Assembly: GCA_002631855.1 (NCBI GenBank)
Contig: NTLF01000014.1
Span: 124,001 to 188,000, forward strand
Reading direction: 5' to 3'
Source: Zunongwangia sp. ESRF-bin46
GTDB lineage: Bacteria > Bacteroidota > Bacteroidia > Flavobacteriales > Flavobacteriaceae
Length of the DNA stretch: 64,000 nt
Each line of letters opens with the position of its first letter. Positions within the stretch are counted from its first letter, which is position 1. Under the pieces are notes generated by a model. That model had not been told where the DNA came from, ran no database searches, and saw nothing but the letters and a program-made list of their open reading frames with translations. A program made the position numbers and the translations under genes. Shown piece by piece: positions 36,301 through 44,657 of the stretch.

Positions 36301-36894
36301 CCAATGATTATTCTTTCGGCTATTGTACTGAGTTTGGCTGGTGTATTCTTAGGTTTAGTTGTGTTTGGAATGGACTTCGTAATCATTATGACCATGATGG
36401 GAATTATATCGCTTGCTGGTATTGTGGTAAATAATGCCATTGTATTGATAGATTATACCCAAATACTCTTTGACCGTAAAAAAGAAGAGTTAGGTATGGA
36501 TGAAGATGAATTGTTAACCAAGCAAGAATACTTTAAACAAATTGTAGCAGGTGGTAAATCACGTTTACGACCCGTATTATTAACAGCTATTACAACAGTT
36601 CTAGGGTTAATACCATTGGCTGTAGGTTTAAATATTGACTTTTTCGGATTATTCACAGATTATGACCCTGGTATATACATTGGAGGTGACAACGTAATTT
36701 TCTGGGGACCACTAGCTTGGACGGTAATATTTGGGTTGATATTTGCAACCTTCCTAACATTGATTATTGTACCGGTTATGTTCTATTTGGTAAATCGTGC
36801 AAAAGTTAAATTTGCCAAGAAAAGAGCAGATAGAAAACAACGAAAGTTAGAAGAAAAAAAAGCTAGGGAAGCAACTGAACAATCTGCAGATTAA
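33388..36894 (+). CDS. Efflux RND transporter permease (AcrB-type)
   Basis: An 1168-residue inner-membrane proton-driven exporter. TM1 is followed by YYTMPRESFPEI, and TM4 carries GLGMLVDNGIVVVENV with the proton-relay Asp. The two periplasmic porter/docking halves and the second bundle (MMGIISLAGIVVNNAIVLID) are clear. Compared with E. coli AcrB (about 1050 residues) there are extra hydrophobic segments between the halves (around residues 510-570) and a soluble insertion before the last helix. The Lys/Glu-rich C-terminus is cytoplasmic. Substrate unknown. Confidence 0.94.
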   Translation: MSKNTYKEFSISSWAIDNKMTVYVIIAIILFLGVFSYYTMPRESFPEIVETKIYVSSINPGNSAEDVEKFITEPLEEEFNNIGGVREITSTTLQDYSMVIVEFEEDVEIPTAKQRVKDKVDQVKAETTWPTLDNGAKVEPNVFDLNLSEEQPILNINLTGDYPLQQLKDYAEYLQDKIELLPPIKEATIRGVEDKEVEIAVDIYKMTASKVSFNDIINAVRGENNTISGGNVISNGIEKNIRILGEIENPKELEKIVVKRDGGNIFLKDIATIKFKEEDPTTFAREYNNPVVMLDIKKRAGKNMIEAVENIKEIIETEEENYLPEGLHISLTNDQSIKTQNQVNDLVNNIIFGVILVVLVLMFFLGFRNALFVGFAIPLSMLMSLFILSSLGFTLNTMVLFGLVMGLGMLVDNGIVVVENVYSLMSEGMPRKKAAKQGMGEIAWPIIASTATTLAAFFPLGLWPGLIGKFMIYFPITLSVVLGSSLFVALIINSMLTSKFMETEEESLTKRKLVRWSMILGGVGAILLIAGFVLDVAGLRGIGNLSILAAIMLWVYKYFLAGAVEYFQFKSLKRLENFYERFLKYALRGRKAYVFFFGTFGVLIFSFVLVGLAQPNVLFFPENEPNQIITYIEYPQGTDIQKTNKLTKKIEDQVYSAIEKYEDEDGYNFMVESAISQVGEGAGNPQTDAGQSNEMPHKGKITLSMREFQYRRGVKSSTVLSEVRDAVKGFPGASIVVEKDAAGPPVGYPINIELSGEDYEEMLREAENMRSYIENLGIAGIEELKIDVNKSKPEMDVRVDREKAGQLGVSTAAVGQTLRRSIYGEEVSTYKEGDDDYPINVRLDDQYRYDESALFNQPVTFRNNSGQLIQVPISSLITKSNSSSFSSIKRKDLKRVITLYSNVLGGYNATEIVTELKSELENYEMPQDINYAFTGEQEEQADNMSFLLLALFYAMGGILLILVAQFNSLSKPMIILSAIVLSLAGVFLGLVVFGMDFVIIMTMMGIISLAGIVVNNAIVLIDYTQILFDRKKEELGMDEDELLTKQEYFKQIVAGGKSRLRPVLLTAITTVLGLIPLAVGLNIDFFGLFTDYDPGIYIGGDNVIFWGPLAWTVIFGLIFATFLTLIIVPVMFYLVNRAKVKFAKKRADRKQRKLEEKKAREATEQSAD

Positions 36895-36916
36895 TTGAGT
36901 AAAAGTTTATCATTAA

Positions 36917-36949
36917 AAAACCCTTTCCAAATTGGAAAGGGTTTTTTTT
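36917..36949. terminator. Bidirectional terminator between the efflux operon and susD
   Basis: CCCTTTCC (36921-36928) pairs with GGAAAGGG (36934-36941), flanked by A-run and T8. It serves both convergent operons. Confidence 0.92.
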
Positions 36950-36969
36950 GTATAAAGACTAATTGTCTA

Positions 36970-38304
36970 TTACTGATTCTCTGTTAATGGAATCGGGAAT
37001 TTGGAAAACACATCGTCTTCAGGCCTATCGATTGGGAGTTCATCCAATCTATCAAACCTTCTCATGTCAATCCATCGGTGCCCTTCAGCATATAAAGAAT
37101 ATCTTCTTTGCGTAAGCATCTCATCTGTCAATGAGGCTGGGTCTGTAGGTCCTGTATAAGGATCTAAGCCTGCACTGCCTCTAATAATATTAAGCGCATT
37201 TACAGTTTCACCTGGATTACTGTTAATATTAGCTTCAGCATACAGCAAAATCAATTCTTCATTTCGTATAATAGGAATATCATCTACATTGGTTTTATAC
37301 CTAAAAACTGCAAAATTACCTGATAGATCATCTTGCATAATAGGCTCGGGCAATTCTACAACGTTATCGTCCAACCTTTGGTCCCCAGCTTCTGCATCGG
37401 TTATAAAATCTGGTTGTACAATTCGTGCATTAGCTGCTGTTAACCCTTCTATTGCAAGAAATAATGGATTCACAATATCTGTTTGATCTAAAGAAAAGTT
37501 GTGAAATATTCCAGTATTCAACGCTGAAGCGTCTAACGTTAAAAATGAGTCATCTAAAAACGACAATACAGCAGAGTAATCTTCTTGATAAGCAGCTACC
37601 CTAGCCGAAATTGCATTGTTTACCTGTAAAAATGATCCAGGGTCATTAAAACCGTTAAAACCTGTTGATAAAATAAATGGAAATTCACCCCCTCCATTTG
37701 ATAGATCATTAGCACCTTCTTCCAATATAGACCTAATACCACTTAGAGCAGCAGATTTCGAAACAAATGGACCTAGATCATTTTCATCATCTACATCTAA
37801 TCTAATTCCATTATCATCTGTAAGGTTAAGGTTCAGTAATAATTCATATGCTATAAAAGTTTTAAGAAAACCTTTTGTAGCTGATAATTCAGCACCTGTA
37901 AATTGAGCCGAAAGATCTTGACCGTCAATAAACCCTAAAATTAAATTGGCATTTTTAACAGACCTGTAACGCGCTCCCCAAGGTCCGGTTATGTAAAACG
38001 TGTTATTGTCCAATGTTAGGCCTTCTCGCCCTAACAGGTCACCTGTAAAACGCGGTTCGGAACCTGAAAAACGATAGTATTCACGTCCAATTACTCCACA
38101 ATCATCATAGTAAGTTCCTAGGCGAACTCTAGAACTGTAAAGGATACCTCCAACGAGATCTTGTAAATCACCTCGAGTAAGGTTCTCTTCAAAAGCATCA
38201 ACTTCTGCGTTGTTTAGATCATTGAATTCTTGTACCTCGCACGAAACCAACGTTCCGACTGTCGAAGCTAAGAACAAAATTTTATATATATATTTTTTCA
38301 TCAT
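36970..38304 (-). CDS. SusD/RagB family nutrient-binding lipoprotein
   Basis: A 444-residue surface lipoprotein: signal with lipobox LVSC (STVGTLVSCEVQ), helical TPR-like SusD fold, and the typical C-terminal region with RNEELILLYAEANIN and RRYSLYAEGHRWIDMRRFDR. It caps the SusC transporter 8 bp upstream and captures the substrate. The substrate is unknown: no glycosidase or peptidase neighbours are present to hint at it. Confidence 0.93.
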   Translation of the reverse strand: MMKKYIYKILFLASTVGTLVSCEVQEFNDLNNAEVDAFEENLTRGDLQDLVGGILYSSRVRLGTYYDDCGVIGREYYRFSGSEPRFTGDLLGREGLTLDNNTFYITGPWGARYRSVKNANLILGFIDGQDLSAQFTGAELSATKGFLKTFIAYELLLNLNLTDDNGIRLDVDDENDLGPFVSKSAALSGIRSILEEGANDLSNGGGEFPFILSTGFNGFNDPGSFLQVNNAISARVAAYQEDYSAVLSFLDDSFLTLDASALNTGIFHNFSLDQTDIVNPLFLAIEGLTAANARIVQPDFITDAEAGDQRLDDNVVELPEPIMQDDLSGNFAVFRYKTNVDDIPIIRNEELILLYAEANINSNPGETVNALNIIRGSAGLDPYTGPTDPASLTDEMLTQRRYSLYAEGHRWIDMRRFDRLDELPIDRPEDDVFSKFPIPLTENQ

Positions 38305-38312
38305 TTTTATGT

Positions 38313-41270
38313 TTAAAAGTTAACTGATACATTAAATAAGAATCTTTTTGAAGAAGGGAATGGTAATACATCAACTCCTGTAAAAATTGATCCTCCTCCA
38401 AAATTGGACACTTCGGGGTCATAACTGTTATAATCGAAAAAGTTAAGAACATTGGTACCGGACACTCCAAACTTGATACTGTCGATACTTCCGCCTAAAA
38501 TTCCCGCTAACTTCTTTTTCTGTAGGGTATAGTAAAGTCCCACTTCACGTAAACGAACATAACTAGCATCTTCTACGTGTACTTCTGGTGGTGCTCCAGG
38601 TCTGTACTGACCATTTGGCAATTCACCTGAAGGGTCGGCACCAAACTCATCATAATCATGACTCGTTCGGTTCAAGTCAGTCAATAATGTAGTAAGGTTT
38701 ACGTTATCACCTCCATTTTTCCATTGCCATAACATAGTGAACTGAAAGTCTTTGTACCTTAAGTCACTATTAAAGCCCATTTGAAAATCTGGTTCGGCAT
38801 TACCAATTACTCTCAATCCTTCAGGATAACTTCCTACAATTTGCGTTGCACTTTTACCCTCTTCAATTCTAAAAGTACCTAAACTTGCACCAAAAGCTCC
38901 AACATTAAAAGGAGCCACGGTTAGTTCAGTAATTTCTGAAGTATTTTTAAAGAAATTAACCCCTAAATTCCATTGAATATCATCAGTAAGAATAGGGGTC
39001 GTGTTCAAACCTATTTCAATACCTTTATTCTCTAAGCTACCAGCGTTTCGAAATCCAGTGGTATAACCAGAAGAAGGTTCTAGGTTGGCCTGTAAAATTA
39101 GATCATCAATAGTTTTAATGTAATAAGTTGCTGATAGGTTAACACGTCCATTGAAAAAGCCAATGTCTGTACCAAATTCCAATTCTTTTTGACGTTCCGA
39201 TTTTAAATCGGCATCTCCTCTTACACCAATAAGGCTTATCCCTAATATACCATCGGTAGAAAAGGCATTATACGATGTAAATAAAGCACTAAAAGGTGGA
39301 AAGTTACCCGCTTCCCCATAAGCTGCACGTAGCTTAAATTGGTTCCAGGCGGAGCCTTCGTCCCAAAAATCAAACTCGTTTAAATTAACTGCCAACGATG
39401 CTTTTGGGTAATAGAACAATTCATTGGCATCACCATTGTTAGAAGATTTATCCCCACGAATACCAACTGTTGCAATAAACATATCTTTAAAGTTTATTTC
39501 TTCCTGTGCAAAAAACCCAGAATCTTCTTGCAACAATCTTGCTTGGTTTACACCTGTGTTTGCTGCTTGATCAACATTTGATTCTGAGGCTACAAGACCT
39601 GTAGCGGTAATAAGTTGCGTATTTTGATTAAAATTCTCTCTGGTTAAACCAAACTGCGTTCTAAAATTGATATCGCTGTCGGTAAAATAATTATGTACTA
39701 AAAAAGCAGAAAGGTTATAGTTTTTGTTTTGAGTATCTCCTTGTGCAGAAACACCATTTAACCCTCCGTTGGACAATTTTTGAAATTGAAGTTCTTTAGG
39801 GAATATGGCTCTGGTTTGTTGTCCATAGAAGTCAAGTCCCCCCCTAAGAATCAACTCTAGGTTAGAATTGTCCGCTTTGTAAATATCCAAATTTACCGTA
39901 CCTCCCATTATCAAACGGTTTACTGTTTCCCTATTGGTTACCAAATCCCTTGTTTGCAATGGGTTAGATGAGTTGTTAGGATGGTCTGGGTAAATTCCAT
40001 TTTCATTTGGAAACAATTGATCCCAAGGTCTAGTAGCCGTTAAAGCAATCCCTATTGTCGTACCTGAATTATCATTATTAAAAAATCCACGATCTGACGA
40101 TGAGTAAATATAATTTGAACTCAAGGTGAATTTTAAGAAATCTTCAGGACTATGATCTAAATTTAATCGTAAAGAGGTTTTTTCATATCCAGTATTTTTT
40201 ACAATACCGTCTTCATTATTATGAGTAACACCTGCAAAAAATTTGGTCTTTTCACTACCTCCACTCATACTAAAATTGGAAATACTAATAATTCCATTTT
40301 CACCATAAACTTCTTCCTCATAATCTACAAGCCTTCCAGCATTACGCGCAGCTACAAACGCAGCTCGATCTGCTTCTCCAAAGCTGTCTAATACACGTTG
40401 CTCTGTGTAATCACGAACCCCTAAAAGGTTAATCGCTTCATTCCAACCAACTGATTGTGAAAACCTAAATTTTGTTTCACCAGCCTTACCTCTTTTTGTT
40501 GTTATAATTACAACACCGGCTGCCGCTCGAGATCCATATATTGCAGCTGCCGAAGCACCTTTTAATATCTCAATATTTGCAATGTCTTCGGGGTTAATAT
40601 CTGCAATACGGTTTGTTGGGTTGTCTTGGTTAGAAGAACTACCCCCTGCTGAAGCCGCAGAAACCGTGTTCAAACCGGCTGGGATTGAAGAGTTGTCAAC
40701 ATACACCCCATCAATAATATAAAGTGGTTGCGTATTTCCTTGAATAGAAGTAGCACCTCTTAATTTTACTGAAAGACCTCCCCCTGGAGCTCCAGAGTTT
40801 GCATTTACAATAGCACCGGGAAATTTACCGTATAATGCCCCGTCTAATGTAGGCGGAGGAGTTGTTCCCGTAATTTCTTCTGCAGAAAGTGAAGCTACCG
40901 CATTGGCCGAGTTAGATCTTTTTATAGACGTCGCTAAACCAGTTATTACCACTTCTTCTAATGCCTGAGCAGACTCTCCTAACGTTACTTCGATTGGCCT
41001 TCTATTGATTGCTCTAAACTCTTGGGTTTCGAAACCCAAAGAAGAGAAAACTAAAATAGCCGGTAATTCATCAACCTCTATGGTGAAATTACCATCCACA
41101 TCAGTTGTAGTTCCATTACTTGTCCCTTTTTCTATTACATTAACAAAGGGTACGGTTTCGCCATTTTCATTGTTAACCGTTCCCGTTAAGGTTGTTTGCG
41201 AAAAAGCAAAAAACGGAAATAGTAAAAATAAAAACAGGAGATACCTGTGACTAAAGTTGTTTTGTTTCAT
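38313..41270 (-). CDS. SusC/RagA family TonB-linked outer-membrane transporter
   Basis: A 985-residue TonB-dependent transporter: signal peptide (FLFLLFPFFAFSQ), CarboxypepD-reg-like domain (LTGTVNNENGETVPFVNVI), plug with SLSAEEITGTTPP and the SusC signature QPLYIIDGVYVDN and ASAAAIYGSRAAAGVVIITTKRG, then a 22-strand barrel ending in FLFNVSVNF. It imports an oligomeric nutrient together with SusD using ExbB/ExbD/TonB energy. First gene of a two-gene operon. Confidence 0.95.
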   Translation of the reverse strand: MKQNNFSHRYLLFLFLLFPFFAFSQTTLTGTVNNENGETVPFVNVIEKGTSNGTTTDVDGNFTIEVDELPAILVFSSLGFETQEFRAINRRPIEVTLGESAQALEEVVITGLATSIKRSNSANAVASLSAEEITGTTPPPTLDGALYGKFPGAIVNANSGAPGGGLSVKLRGATSIQGNTQPLYIIDGVYVDNSSIPAGLNTVSAASAGGSSSNQDNPTNRIADINPEDIANIEILKGASAAAIYGSRAAAGVVIITTKRGKAGETKFRFSQSVGWNEAINLLGVRDYTEQRVLDSFGEADRAAFVAARNAGRLVDYEEEVYGENGIISISNFSMSGGSEKTKFFAGVTHNNEDGIVKNTGYEKTSLRLNLDHSPEDFLKFTLSSNYIYSSSDRGFFNNDNSGTTIGIALTATRPWDQLFPNENGIYPDHPNNSSNPLQTRDLVTNRETVNRLIMGGTVNLDIYKADNSNLELILRGGLDFYGQQTRAIFPKELQFQKLSNGGLNGVSAQGDTQNKNYNLSAFLVHNYFTDSDINFRTQFGLTRENFNQNTQLITATGLVASESNVDQAANTGVNQARLLQEDSGFFAQEEINFKDMFIATVGIRGDKSSNNGDANELFYYPKASLAVNLNEFDFWDEGSAWNQFKLRAAYGEAGNFPPFSALFTSYNAFSTDGILGISLIGVRGDADLKSERQKELEFGTDIGFFNGRVNLSATYYIKTIDDLILQANLEPSSGYTTGFRNAGSLENKGIEIGLNTTPILTDDIQWNLGVNFFKNTSEITELTVAPFNVGAFGASLGTFRIEEGKSATQIVGSYPEGLRVIGNAEPDFQMGFNSDLRYKDFQFTMLWQWKNGGDNVNLTTLLTDLNRTSHDYDEFGADPSGELPNGQYRPGAPPEVHVEDASYVRLREVGLYYTLQKKKLAGILGGSIDSIKFGVSGTNVLNFFDYNSYDPEVSNFGGGSIFTGVDVLPFPSSKRFLFNVSVNF

Positions 41271-41421
41271 AATTATATTGTTTTTATTGTTAATACCTCG
41301 AATTTACTAAACATTTTTCAACAAATCCTCATTTTTACCTATACTTATACACATTATTATTAACCGTCAAATGATTTTTAAATATTACTTGATAAATCCT
41401 CTACAAGTTTTTTTATCTTCT

Positions 41422-41429
41422 TAAATTTG
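41422..41429 (+). promoter_or_regulatory. -7 promoter element of aspS
   Basis: TAAATTTG fits TAnnTTTG and lies 18 bp before the ATG at 41448. It contains the TTG at 41427 that would otherwise be read as an upstream start. Confidence 0.5.
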
Positions 41430-41447
41430 CACTTCAATTTTCTGAAT

Positions 41448-43202
41448 ATGTATAGAACGCACAGCAACGGCGAGTTAAGAGACAAAAACATCAATACCCA
41501 AGTAACCTTATCGGGCTGGGTACAAAAGATTCGTGACAAAGGATTTATGGTTTGGGTAGATTTACGGGACCGGTACGGTATTACCCAATTAATCTTTGAT
41601 GAAGAACGAACCCCAAAGGAAGTGATGGACAAAGCTTCAAAGCTTGGAAGGGAGTTTGTTATTCAAGTAACAGGAACCGTAATAGAGCGTGAGTCTAAAA
41701 ATCCTAATATTCCTACTGGAGATATTGAGATTTTAGTTTCAGAAGTTACCGTTTTAAACACATCATTAACACCTCCTTTTACTATAGAAGACAAAACAGA
41801 TGGTGGAGATGACCTTCGTATGAAGTATCGGTATCTTGATATTCGTAGAAACCCCGTGCGCAACAAGCTGGTTTTTCGTCATAAAGTGACTATGGCAGTT
41901 CGAAACTATCTTTCAGAAAAAGACTTTGTAGAGGTTGAAACCCCTTACCTTATAAAATCTACCCCAGAAGGTGCTCGTGACTTTGTAGTCCCTAGCCGAA
42001 TGAACGAAGGTCAATTTTACGCCTTGCCACAATCACCACAAACTTTCAAGCAATTGCTTATGGTTGGCGGAATGGACAAATACTTCCAGATTGTAAAGTG
42101 TTTTCGTGACGAAGACCTTCGTGCCGACAGGCAGCCAGAATTTACACAAATTGACTGCGAAATGACCTTCGTAGAACAAGAAGATATCTTAAACACATTT
42201 GAAGGATTAACACGGCATTTGCTGAAAGAAATAAACAATGTTGAAATAGGCGATTTCCCAAGAATGACCTATGACGAAGCGATGCGCCGTTACGGAAACG
42301 ACAAACCAGATATTCGTTTTGGGATGGAGTTTGGCGAATTGAACGCCGTAGCGCAACACAAAGATTTTAACGTATTCAACAAAGCTGAATTAGTAGCCGG
42401 AATAGCCGTTCCTGGCGGAAACAGTTATTCAAGAAAAGAAATCGATAAATTAATAGATTGGGTAAAGCGTCCACAAGTTGGAGCGATGGGAATGGTATAT
42501 GTTCGTTGTAATGACGATGGAAGCTATAAATCTTCCGTTGACAAATTTTACGACCAAGATGATTTGGCAAAATGGGCCGAAGCAACCGGTGCCAAAGCAG
42601 GCGATTTAATCTGCGTGCTTTCTGGTGAAATGAATAAAACCCGAACCCAATTAAGTGCTTTACGTATGGAAATGGCAGAGAGGCTAAACTTGAGAAAAGC
42701 CGATGAGTTTGCCCCGCTTTGGGTTATCGATTTTCCACTATTGGAATGGGATGAAGAAACAGAACGCTACCACGCCATGCACCATCCCTTTACATCACCA
42801 AAGCCAGGCCAAATGGAGTTGTTAAAAACCAACCCTGGTGCCGTAAAAGCCAATGCATATGATTTGGTACTGAACGGAAATGAAATCGGCGGCGGTTCTA
42901 TTCGTATTCACGATAAGGAAACACAGTCGAAAATGTTTGATTATTTAGGCTTTACACCTGAAGAAGCTAAAGCGCAGTTTGGCTTTTTAATGGATGCTTT
43001 TCAATATGGAGCACCCCCGCATGGTGGTATTGCTTTTGGACTGGATAGACTAGTCGCTATTTTAGGTGGTCAAGAAACCATTAGAGATTTTATTGCTTTT
43101 CCTAAGAACAACGCAGGGCGTGATGTTATGATTGATGCCCCAGCCCCTATTGATAAAGAACAACTTAAAGAACTTAACTTATCACTTACCCTTAAACCTT
43201 AA
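41448..43202 (+). CDS. aspS: Aspartate--tRNA ligase
   Basis: A 584-residue class IIb synthetase for tRNA-Asp. It has an N-terminal OB-fold ([20 protein letters not shown]), class II motif 2 ([19 protein letters not shown]), a bacterial-type GAD insertion domain, and motif 3 ([15 protein letters not shown]). The start ATG 41448 gives [11 protein letters not shown], the usual N-terminus. It is followed after 1 bp by a small membrane-protein gene. Confidence 0.97.
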   Translation: MYRTHSNGELRDKNINTQVTLSGWVQKIRDKGFMVWVDLRDRYGITQLIFDEERTPKEVMDKASKLGREFVIQVTGTVIERESKNPNIPTGDIEILVSEVTVLNTSLTPPFTIEDKTDGGDDLRMKYRYLDIRRNPVRNKLVFRHKVTMAVRNYLSEKDFVEVETPYLIKSTPEGARDFVVPSRMNEGQFYALPQSPQTFKQLLMVGGMDKYFQIVKCFRDEDLRADRQPEFTQIDCEMTFVEQEDILNTFEGLTRHLLKEINNVEIGDFPRMTYDEAMRRYGNDKPDIRFGMEFGELNAVAQHKDFNVFNKAELVAGIAVPGGNSYSRKEIDKLIDWVKRPQVGAMGMVYVRCNDDGSYKSSVDKFYDQDDLAKWAEATGAKAGDLICVLSGEMNKTRTQLSALRMEMAERLNLRKADEFAPLWVIDFPLLEWDEETERYHAMHHPFTSPKPGQMELLKTNPGAVKANAYDLVLNGNEIGGGSIRIHDKETQSKMFDYLGFTPEEAKAQFGFLMDAFQYGAPPHGGIAFGLDRLVAILGGQETIRDFIAFPKNNAGRDVMIDAPAPIDKEQLKELNLSLTLKP

Positions 43203-43203
43203 G

Positions 43204-43764
43204 ATGAATTGGAAGAAAATTTTTAAGGTTTCAGGTATTATAGTTGGATCACTTGTTGTTATAGCTAGTGTTTTTGTCGGATATGTATATTACCAATACT
43301 ATGGTAAGTTTTCTGCCAATGAAGAAAAATATCCCCAGCATATTGGCTACATAAACCCCGAAAAAGCATTACTAACTGAAGATTTTGAGCTTTGTGATGC
43401 AAATCTTTTAGGTGCTTATTCTAGTTCGCAACCAAAAATTTACAAAGGAGGTAAATATGCTTTTAAAAAGTATATTCAAAATAATTATACCAATGATGGA
43501 TATACCGATTCTGGTTTTTTGATTTTCCGGTTTCATATAAATTGTAATGGCGAAACAGGAAACGTAGAAATCAATGAGCTAAACCAAGATATGCAGCCAA
43601 CAGACTTAAATGACGCGATGGTGGAGCAGCTATTAAAATTGACCGTTAAAAAAGAAAACTGGCAAGTTGGATATGTTTCAGACGAAGACGGAAACGCCTA
43701 CAATCATTATATGTATATACTTTATAAAATTGAAAATGGGGAACTGCTTGAAATATTACCTTAG
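43204..43764 (+). CDS. Membrane-anchored protein of unknown function
   Basis: A 186-residue protein with a basic N-terminus and one transmembrane helix (GIIVGSLVVIASVFVGYVYYQ), then a periplasmic domain. Its C-terminal half (FRFHINCNGETGNVEINEL, then a spaced Trp and Gly) is faintly like the small alpha/beta TonB C-terminal fold, but I do not claim membership. It starts one base after aspS and overlaps the following TPR lipoprotein by 29 bases, so the pair is probably co-translated and works together. Confidence 0.65.
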   Translation: MNWKKIFKVSGIIVGSLVVIASVFVGYVYYQYYGKFSANEEKYPQHIGYINPEKALLTEDFELCDANLLGAYSSSQPKIYKGGKYAFKKYIQNNYTNDGYTDSGFLIFRFHINCNGETGNVEINELNQDMQPTDLNDAMVEQLLKLTVKKENWQVGYVSDEDGNAYNHYMYILYKIENGELLEILP

Positions 43765-44578
43765 TTTATTTTGTGTTATTGTATTGTGTTCGTGCGGTGA
43801 CAGCGAAAACTATTCTACTCTTTCCAAGGAAGAACGTGTAGCCCTTTCTCAAAAAGTGTTTAAAGACGGAAGTCATCTTTTTCAAGGTTCGCCTAAAAGT
43901 ATGACCCGTATAGAAAAAGCAATTGAGATTGACCCCAATAATTGTGATGCAGTTAGAGAACTTTCTGTTGCGTATTTAAAAAGGGGAATGCCTAATAAGT
44001 GGAAGCCACAAATAGATAAAGCAGTTGCGTGCAATCCCGTTATTTGGCAACCTTATCGAGGCTACAACTATTTATGGTTTTATCGTGATTACAAAAAAGC
44101 AATTGCCGATTTTAATGCTAGCGATACCCTAACTCCAAACTTTGTAGACGCCCCACAAGGCCATAGTGTAGATTATTGGAGAGGCATTGCATATTTAGGG
44201 TTAAGGGACTATGAAAATTCGATAGCCTATTTCAATAAAAACATACAAGCTGAAACCGAAGAATACGGAGAGGATTGGGTAGAACCGACCGCTTTTTTAT
44301 ATAGAGGCATTGCTTATTATGAAAGTAATGATTACGAAAACGCTTTGGGTGACTTTGAAAAAGTGTTGTTGTATAACAATAATCGCTCTGCCGATGCAAA
44401 ATACTATCAGGCACTAATTTTACAATCTGAAGGTAAGAAAAAAGAAGCAACAGCCTTAATTAACAATGCAATTGAAGACTATCAAGCAGGTAGCTACAAT
44501 AACAGGCATTATGTTGAAACCTTTAGGCAGTTGTACCATGAAAATTTCACAGAGGTACTAAAACAGTTGAAAAACTAA
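43736..44578 (+). CDS. TPR-repeat lipoprotein
   Basis: A 280-residue exported lipoprotein: signal with lipobox VLCSC (SLFCVIVLCSCGDSE), then TPR units. Clear repeats are ALQKVF...AIEIDPNNCDAVRELSVAYL-like at the start and AFLYRGIAYYESNDYENALG near residue 190. TPR proteins are scaffolds for protein contacts. The start at ATG 43736 inside the previous gene is chosen because it gives a proper lipoprotein signal. Confidence 0.75.
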   Translation: MGNCLKYYLSLFCVIVLCSCGDSENYSTLSKEERVALSQKVFKDGSHLFQGSPKSMTRIEKAIEIDPNNCDAVRELSVAYLKRGMPNKWKPQIDKAVACNPVIWQPYRGYNYLWFYRDYKKAIADFNASDTLTPNFVDAPQGHSVDYWRGIAYLGLRDYENSIAYFNKNIQAETEEYGEDWVEPTAFLYRGIAYYESNDYENALGDFEKVLLYNNNRSADAKYYQALILQSEGKKKEATALINNAIEDYQAGSYNNRHYVETFRQLYHENFTEVLKQLKN

Positions 44579-44657
44579 TTTAGAATACTTTTTTGTCCTT
44601 TAAGCAATAGTTAAAACAATTAAGTACAGGCCAGCTCTTTATTTATATCTTTATGCT

